Shown piece by piece: positions 44,143-55,678 of a DNA stretch of 64,000 bases. The translations under genes and the position numbers were made by a program. The notes beneath the pieces were generated by a model. That model did no database searches and had not been told where the DNA came from. It worked only from the letters and a program-made list of their open reading frames with translations. Source of the stretch: Pseudomonas cedrina subsp. cedrina (GTDB lineage Bacteria; Pseudomonadota; Gammaproteobacteria; Pseudomonadales; Pseudomonadaceae); NCBI RefSeq assembly GCF_001983175.1, contig NZ_MNPW01000001.1, positions 558,001 to 622,000 on the forward strand, read 5' to 3'. Within the stretch, counting starts at the first letter, position 1. The number at the start of each line of letters is the position of its first letter.

Positions 44143-44473
44143 TTTGAACACCCTGCGCGCCAGCCTCGACAGCGGCGAACATGTTTTTGCCGATACCCTG
44201 GCCTTTGTTGCTGCCGGTTACGACTATCAGCCGCAAGCCTTTACCAATGGCGATGTGGAAAACGCTGCCGGACAGAACGAAGGTTCATGCAAGACCTTGG
44301 GTCTGGCGTTGCTGGAAGGGTTGAGCGATCAGCAAGCGCTGCTGGCGTTTGGTGAGCATTACCGTTCGGTGGTGGCCACGCCTGAGGGCAGTGACCATGG
44401 CAATATCCGGGCGTTGATTGCCCATGGTTTGGCGGGTGTGAAATTTACTGCGCCACCCCTGACCCGCCGCTGA
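44135..44473 (+). CDS. HopJ-family protein
   Basis: The protein has 112 aa: 'LDSGEHVFADTLAFVAAGYDYQPQAFTNGDVENAAGQNEGSCKTLGLALLEGLSDQQALLAFGEHYRSV'. The family is named after a P. syringae type III effector candidate, but there is no hrp box here, no type III genes, and the gene overlaps DUF1244 in a pterin operon. A housekeeping or stress role is much more likely. The exact function is unknown. Confidence 0.88.
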   Translation: MTDLNTLRASLDSGEHVFADTLAFVAAGYDYQPQAFTNGDVENAAGQNEGSCKTLGLALLEGLSDQQALLAFGEHYRSVVATPEGSDHGNIRALIAHGLAGVKFTAPPLTRR

Positions 44474-44496
44474 TTCAATTTGAAAACCCGGTCAGT

Positions 44497-44566
44497 GTGG
44501 GAGCCGGGCTTGCCCGCGATGGCGGTGTGACTGATACACCGCCATCGCAGGCAAGCCAGCTCCCAC
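44497..44566. repeat. REPIN with extended central stem
   Basis: The left arm is the GCCGGGCTTGCCCGCGATG variant, the right arm is the GCTGGCTTGCCTGCGATG type inverted, and the middle GGCGGTGT/ACACCGCC pairs perfectly around a 7-nt loop. Confidence 0.88.
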
Positions 44567-44617
44567 AGTGATTGGGTTAGCACTTCAAGATGGCGGCGCT
44601 GTTTAAATCCCGCGCAT

Positions 44618-44647
44618 AAAAAAACCGGCCTCGCAGCCGGTTTTTTT
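44618..44647. terminator. Bidirectional terminator between HopJ-family gene and trxB
   Basis: An A7-CCGGC / GCCGG-T7 hairpin (44618-44629 with 44636-44647). It can serve both convergent transcripts. Confidence 0.9.
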
Positions 44648-44659
44648 GGTTCAACAGGT

Positions 44660-45625
<966 letters not shown>

Positions 45626-45903
45626 TCACTCCTATCGACCGCCCGGACTACAAGGCGGCTGGAATAAAAAAGGGACCACGAAGCACTTGGGGAAGGCTTG
45701 AACTCGCGGGCCCTGAAAATAATGGATGCAGCGTATCGAGGGGGGCAAGATTAAGGAAATACGCAATAACAATCCAGCTCATAGGCGGTCTCTATGCAGT
45801 CGAGCCGGTTGATCGACACGTTTGTTTCTGCTGATGTCGCCGCTTTCGCCCAAGAGGTAAAGCCGGTAAGGTCGGCGCGTTCGTCCCTTGCTCGGAGTTC
45901 TCC

Positions 45904-46671
45904 ATGCCCGCCCCTGTTCTTTCCGGCCCGCAATACCTGCGTGAAGGCCTCAAACTGGTGTTGAGCCCTGGCTTGCGCCTGTTTGTACTGCTGCCGCTGG
46001 CGATCAACCTGGTGCTGTTCGTCGGCTTGATCTATTTCGCCGGTCATCAGTTCAGCCTATGGGTCGACCACCTGATGCCGACGCTGCCGAACTGGCTGAG
46101 CTTCCTGAATTACCTGATCTGGCCGCTGTTTGTGGTGCTGGTGGTATTGATGGTGTTTTTCACCTTCACCATGCTGGCCAACATCATCGCGGCGCCGTTC
46201 AATGGCTTTCTCTCGGAGAAAGTCGAAGTGGTGGTGCGCGGCACCGATGATTTCCCGGCCTTCAGCTGGGGCGAGCTGATCGCCATGGTGCCGCGCACCC
46301 TGGCGCGGGAAATGCGCAAGCTGGGCTACTTCCTGCCGCGGGCCATCGGCTTGTTTATCCTCTCGTTCATTCCCGTGGTCAACCTGATCGCCGCGCCGTT
46401 GTGGCTGTTGTTTGGCGTGTGGATGATGGCGATCCAATACATCGACTACCCGGCCGACAACCACAAGCTGGGCTGGAACGAAATGCTCGCCTGGCTGCGC
46501 CAGAAACGCTGGCAGAGCATGAGCTTCGGCGGCATCGTTTACCTGGTGTTGCTGGTGCCGGTGGTCAACCTGCTGATGATGCCGGCGGCGGTGGCCGGCG
46601 CGACGTTGTTCTGGGTGCGCGAACAAGGGGCCGAGGCGATGGCGCAGCAGCAAAAAGTGACCCAGTCATAA
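45904..46671 (+). CDS. cysZ: Sulfate transporter CysZ
   Basis: The protein has 255 aa. The EI24/CysZ family pattern is present: '[33 protein letters not shown]', helical hairpins in the membrane, and '[13 protein letters not shown]'. It takes up sulfate across the inner membrane for cysteine synthesis, so adjacency to trxB (sulfur/redox) is sensible though probably not regulatory. The start ATG lies at 45904 after GGAG. Confidence 0.93.
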   Translation: MPAPVLSGPQYLREGLKLVLSPGLRLFVLLPLAINLVLFVGLIYFAGHQFSLWVDHLMPTLPNWLSFLNYLIWPLFVVLVVLMVFFTFTMLANIIAAPFNGFLSEKVEVVVRGTDDFPAFSWGELIAMVPRTLAREMRKLGYFLPRAIGLFILSFIPVVNLIAAPLWLLFGVWMMAIQYIDYPADNHKLGWNEMLAWLRQKRWQSMSFGGIVYLVLLVPVVNLLMMPAAVAGATLFWVREQGAEAMAQQQKVTQS

Positions 46672-46725
46672 ATCCATCATGCCGTTGACACAATGACGAC
46701 ATGGCCCACGACGACACTGTGGGTC

Positions 46726-47904
46726 ATGACGACAGCTTCGCTCCACATCACGCTCATCACCGAAACCTTCCCGCCCGAGATCAACGGGGTGGCCAATACC
46801 CTTGGCCGCCTGTGCGAGGGCCTGCGTGCACGCGGCCATCAAGTCGAGCTGGTGCGACCGCGCCAGGGCGCCGACCAGAGCCGTCCCAGCGACGACGCAT
46901 TGCTGCTGTGCCGCGGCTGGCCGCTGCCGGGTTACCCAGGCCTGCAATGGGGCCAGTCGTCGATGCACAAGTTGCTGCGACGCTGGACGCGCCAACGCCC
47001 GGACGTGTTGTATATCGCCACCGAGGGGCCGCTGGGGCTGTCGGCGTTGCGCGCGGCGAGGCGCCTGGGGATCAGCGTCGTCAGCGGTTTTCATACCAAT
47101 TTCCAGCAGTATTCGAACCAGTACGGCTTGAGCTTGCTCAGCCGCATGGTCACTCACTACCTGCGCTGGTTTCATAACCGCTCGAGCCTGACCCTGGTGC
47201 CCAGCGCCAGCCAGCGCCTGGAGCTGGAACGCAAGCACTTCGAACGGCTGGGGATGTTATCGCGGGGAGTGGACAGCCAATTGTTCCATCCAGCGAAACG
47301 CGATAACGCGCTGCGCGAAAGCTGGGCCTTGAACAGCGGGCAAACCGCTGTCCTTTATGTGGGCAGACTGGCGCACGAAAAGAACCTTGGGTTGCTCAAG
47401 CGGTGCTTCGAGACTTTGCAGGCCGCCTACGCACAGCGCCAGATGAAACTGATCATCGTCGGCGATGGCCCGCAGCGGGCAATGATGGAAAAGGACCTGC
47501 CGGAGGCGATCTTCTGCGGCGCCTTGCGCGGTGAAGAACTGGCGCGGCACTACGCGTCAGGTGATGTGTTCCTGTTCCCCAGCCTGACCGAAACGTTCGG
47601 CAACGTGGTGCTGGAAGCGATGGCATCGGGGTTGGGCGTCGTGGCCTACGACCAGGCGGCCGCAACCCAGCATATTCGCCATGGCTACAACGGAGTATTG
47701 GCGATGCCGGGAGACGAGAACGCGTTTTGCGAGGCCGCCAATTGGCTGCTGGAGGACGCCGAAAGCCTGCGTCGCATGCGCCTCAATGCGCGCCAGCATG
47801 CGAGCCGCCAGGGCTGGCCGGCGATTATCGAGCAGTTCGAGAACCAGTTACGAGGTGTATGCGGGGAGCACACTGTGATGCCCTCGCTGCCTTACGCAAA
47901 ATAG
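46726..47904 (+). CDS. GT4-family glycosyltransferase
   Basis: The protein has about 392 aa from ATG 46726 (a start at 46693 is possible but has no Shine-Dalgarno). The GT-B fold has N-terminal 'ITLITETFPPEINGVANTLGRLCEGLRARGH', and the C-terminal nucleotide-sugar site has 'VGRLAHEKNLGLL' and the EX7E motif in 'PSLTETFGNVVLEAMASG'. It resembles enzymes that glycosylate membrane lipids (PimB/SqdX-like), including those making glycolipids under phosphate limitation. The acceptor is unknown. A single gene, 54 bp after cysZ. Confidence 0.88.
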   Translation: MTTASLHITLITETFPPEINGVANTLGRLCEGLRARGHQVELVRPRQGADQSRPSDDALLLCRGWPLPGYPGLQWGQSSMHKLLRRWTRQRPDVLYIATEGPLGLSALRAARRLGISVVSGFHTNFQQYSNQYGLSLLSRMVTHYLRWFHNRSSLTLVPSASQRLELERKHFERLGMLSRGVDSQLFHPAKRDNALRESWALNSGQTAVLYVGRLAHEKNLGLLKRCFETLQAAYAQRQMKLIIVGDGPQRAMMEKDLPEAIFCGALRGEELARHYASGDVFLFPSLTETFGNVVLEAMASGLGVVAYDQAAATQHIRHGYNGVLAMPGDENAFCEAANWLLEDAESLRRMRLNARQHASRQGWPAIIEQFENQLRGVCGEHTVMPSLPYAK

Positions 47905-48046
47905 AAAGCCCACGGGGCACACCATCGTTTGACTGCGCATGGGAAGATTTACTTGATATTTAAGTTGGGAACGAGCAGCGCCCGCTTACCAATCATTGAT
48001 ACCTGCTGCTTTAAGCAGGGCCTTTGAATCAATGGAGAGATCGATC
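47905..48046. other. AT-richer leader of the 58-aa ORF
   Basis: About 140 bp with noticeably lower GC than the neighbours. A small hairpin CCTGCT-gctttA-AGCAGG (48002-48019) ends 14 nt before the Shine-Dalgarno of the next ORF. Confidence 0.45.
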
Positions 48047-48223
48047 ATGCCAATTTATGGAATGGGTGTACGAAACGGAGTCAACATGCCAAATGCAGAA
48101 TGGACACGTCAGCAACAATGGTTGGATCAGTCTCGAGCAGAACCGCCCGTCTACGGCCAGGCTGGGCATCAAAAAGATCCGAACAAAATTGATCACCGCA
48201 ACGAGCTGAGTAAAAGACCGTAG
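48047..48223 (+). CDS. Orphan 58-aa protein
   Basis: From ATG 48047 (GGAGAG 7 nt upstream): 'MPIYGMGVRNGVNMPNAEW' then a Gln/Arg/Lys-rich polar tail. Codons and base composition are AT-richer than flanking genes, suggesting recent acquisition or a poorly expressed gene. It has no cysteine, signal or membrane part. I recognise no family. It is followed by the terminator of the convergent OYE gene. Confidence 0.5.
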   Translation: MPIYGMGVRNGVNMPNAEWTRQQQWLDQSRAEPPVYGQAGHQKDPNKIDHRNELSKRP

Positions 48224-48245
48224 TATTAATCACCCGTGCAGCAAA

Positions 48246-48269
48246 ACTCCCTGTGCATGCACAGGGAGT
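48246..48269 (-). terminator. Perfect 24-bp palindrome, terminator of the OYE gene
   Basis: The self-complementary run ACTCCCTGTGCA/TGCACAGGGAGT is followed on the minus strand by TTTT. It lies 8 bp past the OYE stop. Confidence 0.85.
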
Positions 48270-48276
48270 CCAGCCC

Positions 48277-49380
48277 TTACACCAGAGTCGTCAACGCCTC
48301 ACGACTGAACGGCAGAATGTCGCTCTCGCGGCCTTCGCGCACCTTCACCGCCCAATCCGGATCCACCAGCAGCGCGCGACCCACGGCGACCAGGTCGAAC
48401 TCGTCGTTGTTCAGGCGCTCCAGCAGTTTCTCCAGGCTGGCCGGTTGCGCGACCTTGTCGGTGTTGACCATGAACTGCAGGAACTCGCCGTCCAGGCCAA
48501 CGCTGCCGACGGTAATGGTCGGCTTGCCGGTGAGCTGGCGGGTCCAACCGGCCAGGTTAAGGTCGGAGCCTTCGAATTCCGGTTCCCAGAAGCGACGGGT
48601 GGAACAGTGGAAAATGTCCACACCAGCGTCCGACAACGGCTTGAGAAATTCGCCCAGCGCTTCGGGGGTTTGCACCAGACGCGCGGTGTAATCCTGCTGT
48701 TTCCACTGCGAAAAGCGAAAGATGATCGGGAAGTCCGGACCAACCGCGGCGCGAGTGGCCTGGATCAACTCGATGGCGAAACGCGAGCGATTGGCCAGGC
48801 TGCCGCCGTATTCGTCGGTACGCTGGTTGCTGCCTTCCCAGAAGAACTGGTCGACCAGATAGCCGTGGGCGCCGTGGATCTCCACGCCGTCCATGCCGAT
48901 GCGCTGGGCGTCCCTGGCCGCTTGGGCAAAGGCGTTGATGACATCCTTGATGTCCTGGGCGGTCATGCCATGCACCACCACATTGCCGTCCTTGAGTTTT
49001 TCCATCGAACCATAGGCCGGCACGCTGCCATCAGGCTCGGTGCCGAGACGGCGAACGCTGCCCACGTGCCAGAGCTGCGGGACGATCTTGCCGCCCTCGG
49101 CGTGTACCGCATCGACCACGCTCTTCCAGCCGGCCAGCGCGGCCTCACCGTAGAAGTGCGGCACGTTGGGGTAGCCGTTGGAGGCTTGATGGCCGACCAC
49201 GGTGCCCTCGGTGATAATCAGGCCCACGCCAGCGGCCGCACGGCGGCGGTAGTACTCGATGACTTGGGCATTCGGCACGCCGCCTGGAGAGAACGAACGG
49301 GTCATCGGCGCCATGACCACGCGGGTCGACAGTTGCAATGTGCCCAGCTGGAAAGGTTTGAACAAGGCTTGGACAGGCAT
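48277..49380 (-). CDS. NADH:flavin oxidoreductase, Old Yellow Enzyme family
   Basis: The protein has 367 aa. FMN barrel: 'LSTRVVMAPMTRSF', 'IEIHGAHGYLVDQFFWEGSNQRTDEYGGSLANRSRF' (with the HGAHGY active-site pair), and a phosphate-binding 'VGSVGLDGEF' near the end. It reduces activated C=C bonds with NAD(P)H. Members include xenobiotic and quinone reductases; the physiological substrate is not evident. It is a separate unit with its own terminator. Confidence 0.92.
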   Translation of the reverse strand: MPVQALFKPFQLGTLQLSTRVVMAPMTRSFSPGGVPNAQVIEYYRRRAAAGVGLIITEGTVVGHQASNGYPNVPHFYGEAALAGWKSVVDAVHAEGGKIVPQLWHVGSVRRLGTEPDGSVPAYGSMEKLKDGNVVVHGMTAQDIKDVINAFAQAARDAQRIGMDGVEIHGAHGYLVDQFFWEGSNQRTDEYGGSLANRSRFAIELIQATRAAVGPDFPIIFRFSQWKQQDYTARLVQTPEALGEFLKPLSDAGVDIFHCSTRRFWEPEFEGSDLNLAGWTRQLTGKPTITVGSVGLDGEFLQFMVNTDKVAQPASLEKLLERLNNDEFDLVAVGRALLVDPDWAVKVREGRESDILPFSREALTTLV

Positions 49381-49501
49381 GAGTGCGCTCCACGAAGAGA
49401 GGTTTATGACGCGGATAATATGGAGCGCAATAAGCCTTGAACAGCACTATTGATTTGGGTGATTTAGGCCTAAAAGAAGGAGGGCCGGTTAGCACTGACC
49501 T

Positions 49502-49519
49502 GTGGCGAGCGGGCTTGCC
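49502..49519 (+). repeat. Degenerate single REP
   Basis: 'GTGGCGAGCGGGCTTGCC' resembles the 59371 REP family but has no partner. Confidence 0.55.
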
Positions 49520-49552
49520 ACAACAAGCCCTGTTTTCAAATAAGTCAGGGGT

Positions 49553-50035
49553 TCAAGCCAGGGCTTTTTCGATGGCCTGGACGATCGAGGGGTCTTCCGG
49601 TGGGGTGCGCGGCGAAAAGCGCGCCAGGACACGGCCATCTTTGCCGAGCAGGAATTTTTCGAAGTTCCAAGTGATATCCCCCGGGAACTCGGCGCCCTCG
49701 CCCGCCAGCAAACGGTACAGCTGGTGACGGTCAGGACCGTTGACCTCAAGCTTGCTGCCCAGCGGGAAAGTCACCCCGTAATTGAGGCTGCAAAATGCCT
49801 GGATCTCTTGCTCGGTACCCGGTTCCTGGCCCGCAAATTGATTGCAGGGCAGGCCAAGCACGGTGAACCCCTGGCCTTTGTACTGCTGATAGAGGTTCTC
49901 CAAGGCCGCATACTGCGGGGTCAAGCCACATTTGGAGGCCACGTTGACCACCAGCACCACTTGGCCCTTGAACGGCGCCAGCGGCAGCTCTTGTCCGTCC
50001 AAAGCTTTGAGTTTCAGGTCGTGGAAAGCACTCAT
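49553..50035 (-). CDS. Glutathione peroxidase family protein
   Basis: The protein has 160 aa. The peroxidatic Cys36 is in 'VNVASKCGLTPQY', followed by 'LGLPCNQFAGQEPG' (Gln and a second Cys) and 'ITWNFEKFLLGKDG' (Trp). The non-selenocysteine form of bacteria usually runs on thioredoxin rather than glutathione. It detoxifies peroxides. It lies 100 bp from creA on the same strand. Confidence 0.94.
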   Translation of the reverse strand: MSAFHDLKLKALDGQELPLAPFKGQVVLVVNVASKCGLTPQYAALENLYQQYKGQGFTVLGLPCNQFAGQEPGTEQEIQAFCSLNYGVTFPLGSKLEVNGPDRHQLYRLLAGEGAEFPGDITWNFEKFLLGKDGRVLARFSPRTPPEDPSIVQAIEKALA

Positions 50036-50135
50036 GACGAACTCCAGATATCCATGTTCTTCGCATTGCGGCGTTTCGAGATTACAACCCGCAAGCCTGC
50101 AATCATAGACGCCGATTGCAAAAATCGCCTGCAGG

Positions 50136-50600
50136 TTACTGAGCGGTCGGCCAGGGCAAAATCGGAATCGCCGTCACGGCGTTCTGCGGGCTGCCTTCGA
50201 TCAGGCGGTCGCTGTAGACCAGGTACACCAGGGTGTTGCGCTTCTTGTCGAGGAAACGCACCACCTGCATGGTCTTGAACACCAGGGACGTGCGTTCCTT
50301 GAACACTTCGTCGCCATCCTTGAGTTCGCCCTTGAAGCGGATCGGCCCGACCTGACGGCAGGCAATCGAGGCTTCGGCGCGGTCCTCGGCCAGGCCCAGG
50401 CCGCCTTTGACGCCGCCGGTCTTGGCGCGCGACAGGTAGCAGGTCACGCCGTCGACCTTGGGATCGTCAAAGGCTTCAACGACAATTCGATCGTTGGGTC
50501 CTACAAACTTGAACACCGTCGAGACCTGGCCGATTTCTTCGGCGGACGCCAGCAGCGGCAGGGCCAACAGCAGGCCGAGCAATCCCTTCATTAAACGCAT
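50136..50600 (-). CDS. creA: CreA family protein
   Basis: The protein has 154 aa with a Sec signal ([20 protein letters not shown]). The family motif is '[42 protein letters not shown]'. It is a periplasmic protein of unknown role found beside the creBCD operon in E. coli, but not here. It lies 15 bp after proB, so the two may be co-transcribed. Confidence 0.9.
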   Translation of the reverse strand: MRLMKGLLGLLLALPLLASAEEIGQVSTVFKFVGPNDRIVVEAFDDPKVDGVTCYLSRAKTGGVKGGLGLAEDRAEASIACRQVGPIRFKGELKDGDEVFKERTSLVFKTMQVVRFLDKKRNTLVYLVYSDRLIEGSPQNAVTAIPILPWPTAQ

Positions 50601-50615
50601 CGTGTATTCCTTTGG

Positions 50616-51734
50616 TTAAACCAGGATCAGGTTGTCGCGGTGAACCAGTTCCGGCTCGGCCATGTAACCCAAGAGTCCGACAATCGCATCGGACGATTGC
50701 CCAATAATTTTCTGCGCTTCAAGGGCGCTGTAGTTGGCCAGGCCACGGGCGATCTCACGACCATCCGGGGCGACGCACACCACCATTTCGCCACGGCGGA
50801 AGCTGCCCTGCACCAACTTGACGCCCACCGGCAGCAGGCTCTTGTTGCCCTGGGACAAGGCCGACACCGCGCCGGCGTCCAGCACCAGGGTGCCACGGGT
50901 TTGCAGGTGACCGGCCAGCCACTGTTTGCGTGCCGCCAGCATGCCGCGTTCCGGCGACAACAGGGTGCCGATGCGCTCGCCGGCCTTGAGACGGTCCAGC
51001 ACGCGTTCAATACGCCCGCCAACAATGATGGTGTGGGCACCGGAACGCGCGGCCAGGCGCGCGGCGCGCAGTTTGGTCTGCATGCCACCACGGCCCAGGG
51101 CACCGCCGACGCTGCCGGCCACGGCATCCAGTGCCGGGTCATCGGCGCGGGCTTCGTAGATCAACTGGGCGTCCGGGTTGTTGCGGGGGTCGGCGTCGAA
51201 CATGCCGTCGCGGTCGGTGAGGATCACCAGCAGGTCGGCTTCCACCAGGTTGGCCACCAGGGCGGCCAGGGTGTCGTTGTCGCCGAAGCGGATTTCATCG
51301 GTGACCACGGTGTCGTTTTCGTTGATCACCGGGATGACCTTGAGCTCCACCAGCGCGCGCAGGGTACTGCGGGCGTTGAGGTAGCGCTTGCGGTCGGACA
51401 GGTCGTCGTGGGTCAGCAGGATCTGCGCCGTGTGGCGGCCATGCTCGGCAAAGCTGGATTCCCAGGCTTGCACCAGGCCCATCTGGCCGATGGCGGCGGC
51501 GGCTTGCAGCTCGTGCATCGCGCTGGGTCGCGCGGTCCAGCCGAGGCGGCTCATGCCAGCGGCAACTGCGCCGGACGAGACCAGCACCAACTCCACACCG
51601 GCCTCATGCAAGGCCACCATCTGCTCGACCCAGACGCTCATGGCTGCGCGATCGAGCCCCTTGCCATCGGCCGTCAGCAGCGCACTTCCGATCTTCACGA
51701 CCCAGCGCTGCGCACCTGTCACTTTGCTCCGCAT
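50616..51734 (-). CDS. proB: Glutamate 5-kinase
   Basis: The protein has 372 aa from ATG 51734, chosen because P. aeruginosa and P. putida ProB start MRSK (ATG 51737 and TTG 51743 are also in frame). N-terminal amino acid kinase domain: '[14 protein letters not shown]', '[11 protein letters not shown]', 'NENDTVV'. A C-terminal PUA domain of about 80 residues follows. It is the first step of proline synthesis and is inhibited by proline. It follows obg on the same strand with a hairpin between. Confidence 0.97.
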   Translation of the reverse strand: MRSKVTGAQRWVVKIGSALLTADGKGLDRAAMSVWVEQMVALHEAGVELVLVSSGAVAAGMSRLGWTARPSAMHELQAAAAIGQMGLVQAWESSFAEHGRHTAQILLTHDDLSDRKRYLNARSTLRALVELKVIPVINENDTVVTDEIRFGDNDTLAALVANLVEADLLVILTDRDGMFDADPRNNPDAQLIYEARADDPALDAVAGSVGGALGRGGMQTKLRAARLAARSGAHTIIVGGRIERVLDRLKAGERIGTLLSPERGMLAARKQWLAGHLQTRGTLVLDAGAVSALSQGNKSLLPVGVKLVQGSFRRGEMVVCVAPDGREIARGLANYSALEAQKIIGQSSDAIVGLLGYMAEPELVHRDNLILV

Positions 51735-51801
51735 CATCTTCAACCTTAGATTGAGGGCTGCGCGACCCAGCGCGGCCCATAACGTTATACCCGGATACCA
51801 A

Positions 51802-51826
51802 AACGCCGCTCCAAAGGAGCGGCGTT
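51802..51826 (-). terminator. Hairpin between obg and proB
   Basis: A perfect 11-bp stem (51802-51812 with 51816-51826), loop AAA. The minus-strand tail TTGG is weak. It is a likely terminator or attenuator for the rplU-rpmA-obg transcript. Confidence 0.6.
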
Positions 51827-51844
51827 CAAGTTTATCGCAACGAA

Positions 51845-53098
<1,254 letters not shown>

Positions 53099-53217
53099 TT
53101 AAAAAACCAAGACATAAGACTCTTGCAAAAATGAGCGTAGCGACCTCAATCAGCGACCGCAAATCCAGCCCCGGAGCCCATCACAAACAGCTTTGCAAGA
53201 GACTCACCCCACAAACG

Positions 53218-53246
53218 AAAAAGCCCCGTCGCGAGACAGGGCTTTT
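53218..53246 (-). terminator. Hairpin downstream of rpmA
   Basis: AAAAAGCCC / GGGCTTTT arms (53218-53226 with 53239-53246) with T-runs on both sides lie 16 bp past the rpmA stop. It would partly uncouple obg from the ribosomal genes. Confidence 0.7.
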
Positions 53247-53261
53247 CCAGCGATCTCGCAG

Positions 53262-53519
53262 TTAGGCTGCGACAACGCTCACGTAACGGCGGTTGAACGC
53301 GCCTTTTACTTCAAACTTGATCACGCCTTCGATTTTCGCGAAGAGGGTGTGATCCTTACCCATGCCTACACCGTAACCGGCGTGGAATTGGGTGCCGCGC
53401 TGACGCACGATGATGTTGCCCGGAATGATTTTCTGGCCGCCATACATCTTAACGCCAAGGCGTTTGGCTTCTGAGTCGCGACCGTTACGGGTACTACCAC
53501 CAGCTTTTTTGTGTGCCAT
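53262..53519 (-). CDS. rpmA: 50S ribosomal protein L27
   Basis: The protein has 85 aa: '[24 protein letters not shown]' start and '[11 protein letters not shown]'-like core ('[20 protein letters not shown]'). It lies at the peptidyl transferase centre of the ribosome. It follows rplU by 33 bp. Confidence 0.98.
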   Translation of the reverse strand: MAHKKAGGSTRNGRDSEAKRLGVKMYGGQKIIPGNIIVRQRGTQFHAGYGVGMGKDHTLFAKIEGVIKFEVKGAFNRRYVSVVAA

Positions 53520-53552
53520 GAGTCAATTCTCCTAGTGAGGATTAGGCTGAAA

Positions 53553-53867
53553 TTAAGCCTGAATACCGGTGATTTTGATCTCGGTGTACCACTGGCGGTG
53601 GCCCATACGCTTCATGTGGTGCTTACGACGACGGAACTTGATGATGCGGATTTTATCGTGACGACCTTGGGAAATCACTTCAGCCACAACGGTAGCGCCA
53701 GCAACCACTGGAGCGCCGATGTTCACGTCATCGCCATTGGCGACCAACAGAACGCGATCAAAAGTCACGGATTCGCCGGTGGCGATTTCCAGTTTTTCGA
53801 TCTTCAGGTATTCACCTGGGGCGACCTTGTATTGCTTGCCACCAGTAACAATTACTGCGTACGACAT
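53553..53867 (-). CDS. rplU: 50S ribosomal protein L21
   Basis: The protein has 104 aa from ATG 53867 (GGAG upstream): '[27 protein letters not shown]' and the RNA-binding '[28 protein letters not shown]'. It is the first gene of the operon. The longer frame from 53957 is rejected. The gap to the divergent ispB (239 bp) carries both promoters. Confidence 0.97.
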   Translation of the reverse strand: MSYAVIVTGGKQYKVAPGEYLKIEKLEIATGESVTFDRVLLVANGDDVNIGAPVVAGATVVAEVISQGRHDKIRIIKFRRRKHHMKRMGHRQWYTEIKITGIQA

Positions 53868-54106
53868 GGTATTTCTCCGATAATCCTGCTCACCCAGCGC
53901 TTTATAAGAAGAGGTATTGGCTGGCATGGCTGCATGGGATGGACGTCCCGAATGCAATTGCGTAAGGCAGGTGCTGCCCAGGAAGTTCAGGGTGCGCGAT
54001 TGTACGCAAGGCGTTAGCGGGTTGCAAGTGGCCGTCCATCGTGCCTTGACACTCGGGGGTCAGGGTCCTAGCATGCCGCGCAACCCTTCTGGAGCGACTG
54101 TCGCTG

Positions 54107-55075
54107 ATGCAACCCCAAGCTTTCTACCGCGCGGTCGCGGACGATTTTAGCGCCGTCGACGGCATCATCAAGCAGCAGCTGACGTCTAAAGTGCCGCTGG
54201 TCTCCAAGATTGGCGACTATATTACGTCGGCTGGCGGTAAACGCCTGCGTCCTTTATTAGTGTTGCTCTGCGGCAAGGCCCTGGGCCGCGAAGGCGATGA
54301 CCTGCGCCTGCTGGCCGCCACCATCGAGTTCCTGCACACCGCCACCTTGCTGCATGACGACGTGGTCGACATGTCCGGCATGCGCCGTGGCCGCGAGACC
54401 GCCAACGCCATGTGGGGCAATGCGCCCAGCGTGCTGGTGGGCGACTTCCTGTACTCGCGCTCGTTCGAAATGATGGTTGAACTCGGCTCGATGCCAGTGA
54501 TGAAGATCCTCTCGCAGGCCACACGCATCATCGCCGAAGGCGAAGTGTTGCAACTGTCCAAGGTGCGCGACGCCAGCACCACCGAAGAAACCTATATGGA
54601 AGTGATTCGCGGCAAAACCGCGATGCTCTTCGAAGCCTCGACCCATAGCGCCGCTGCCCTGTGTGGCGCAACGGCCGAACAGGCCGAAGCCCTGCGCACC
54701 TTTGGCGATCACCTGGGCGTGGCGTTCCAACTGGTGGACGACCTGCTCGACTACCGTGGCGACGCCGAAACCCTGGGCAAGAACGTCGGCGACGACCTGG
54801 CCGAGGGCAAGCCGACCTTGCCGCTGATCTACACCATGCGCGAAGGCACGCCGGAACAGGCCGCCCTGGTGCGCAAGGCGATCCAGAAAGGCGGGATCGA
54901 AGACCTGGAGGCCATCCGCGCCGCCGTCGAAGCGTCGGGGTCGCTGGAGTACACGGCGCAACTGGCGCGCGATTATGTGGCCCGTGCGATCAAATGCCTG
55001 GACGCCCTTCCGGCCAGCGAATACCGGGATGCCCTGGTGGAGCTGAGTGAGTTTGCGGTAGCGCGTACGCACTGA
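54107..55075 (+). CDS. ispB: Polyprenyl diphosphate synthase (ubiquinone side chain)
   Basis: The protein has 322 aa. The two Asp-rich motifs are 'LLHDDVVDMSGMRRG' (first, DDxxD) and 'LVDDLLDYRGD' (second). 'LLVGDFLYSRSFEMMV' and 'GKTAMLFEAS' are typical of IspB. It makes the long prenyl tail of ubiquinone. It is divergent from rplU as in P. aeruginosa (PA4569 next to PA4568). Confidence 0.96.
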   Translation: MQPQAFYRAVADDFSAVDGIIKQQLTSKVPLVSKIGDYITSAGGKRLRPLLVLLCGKALGREGDDLRLLAATIEFLHTATLLHDDVVDMSGMRRGRETANAMWGNAPSVLVGDFLYSRSFEMMVELGSMPVMKILSQATRIIAEGEVLQLSKVRDASTTEETYMEVIRGKTAMLFEASTHSAAALCGATAEQAEALRTFGDHLGVAFQLVDDLLDYRGDAETLGKNVGDDLAEGKPTLPLIYTMREGTPEQAALVRKAIQKGGIEDLEAIRAAVEASGSLEYTAQLARDYVARAIKCLDALPASEYRDALVELSEFAVARTH

Positions 55076-55107
55076 TTCTGCGCTGCTGTGGGAGCTGGCT
55101 TGCATCT

Positions 55108-55243
55108 TTGTAGTGAGCGGGCTTGTCCCGCGCTGGGCTGCGAAGCGGCCCCAATAAAGAAACAGCAGTGCTCCAGATAGAACCAAGCCGCCTGGTTTGG
55201 GGCGGCTTCGCCACCCAGCGCGGGACAAGCCCGCTCACTACAA
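55108..55243. repeat. REPIN of a different family (GAGCGGGCTTGTCCCGCGC)
   Basis: Two perfect 30-bp complementary arms (55108-55137 and 55214-55243), separated by 76 bp that also contain a shorter palindrome (GAAGCGGCCCC... and GGGGCGGCTTC...). A separate GGGAGCTGGCTTGC REP fragment precedes it at about 55088. Confidence 0.9.
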
Positions 55244-55327
55244 GGTTTTGCGGCGCCGCCCCCAAATCGGCAATAAACCCTATATAATGTGCGACTTTTT
55301 AGCCATCCTGACTCCCAAGGAGCTTTA

Positions 55328-55669
55328 GTGAGCACGTTGCCACCCTGCCCGAAATGCAATTCCGAATTCACCTACGAAGACGGCACCCAGCTGATCTGCC
55401 CGGAATGCGCCCATGAATGGTCCGCCAACGGCGAGACCGAAGCGGCCGGCGATGAAACCGTCAAGAAAGACTCTGTGGGCAATGTCCTGCAGGACGGCGA
55501 CACCATCACCGTGATCAAGGACCTCAAGGTCAAGGGCACCTCACTGGTCGTGAAGGTCGGCACCAAGGTCAAGAACATCCGCCTGTGCGATGGCGACCAC
55601 GATATCGATTGCAAGATCGACGGGATCGGCCCGATGAAGCTCAAGTCCGAGTTCGTGCGCAAAGTCTGA
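55328..55669 (+). CDS. phnA: PhnA-family zinc-ribbon protein
   Basis: The protein has 113 aa from GTG 55328, with AGGAG 5 nt upstream. The N-terminal zinc ribbon is '[25 protein letters not shown]'. The C-terminal KOW-like part is '[38 protein letters not shown]'. The name comes from the E. coli phosphonate region, but the family is not proven to act on phosphonates. It stands alone with a terminator. Confidence 0.92.
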   Translation: MSTLPPCPKCNSEFTYEDGTQLICPECAHEWSANGETEAAGDETVKKDSVGNVLQDGDTITVIKDLKVKGTSLVVKVGTKVKNIRLCDGDHDIDCKIDGIGPMKLKSEFVRKV

Positions 55670-55678
55670 ACCTTGCCT

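Noticed and set aside
44135..44473. Type III effector
   Set aside because: No hrp box or type III genes, and tight coupling to DUF1244 and fol genes; only the family name suggests an effector.
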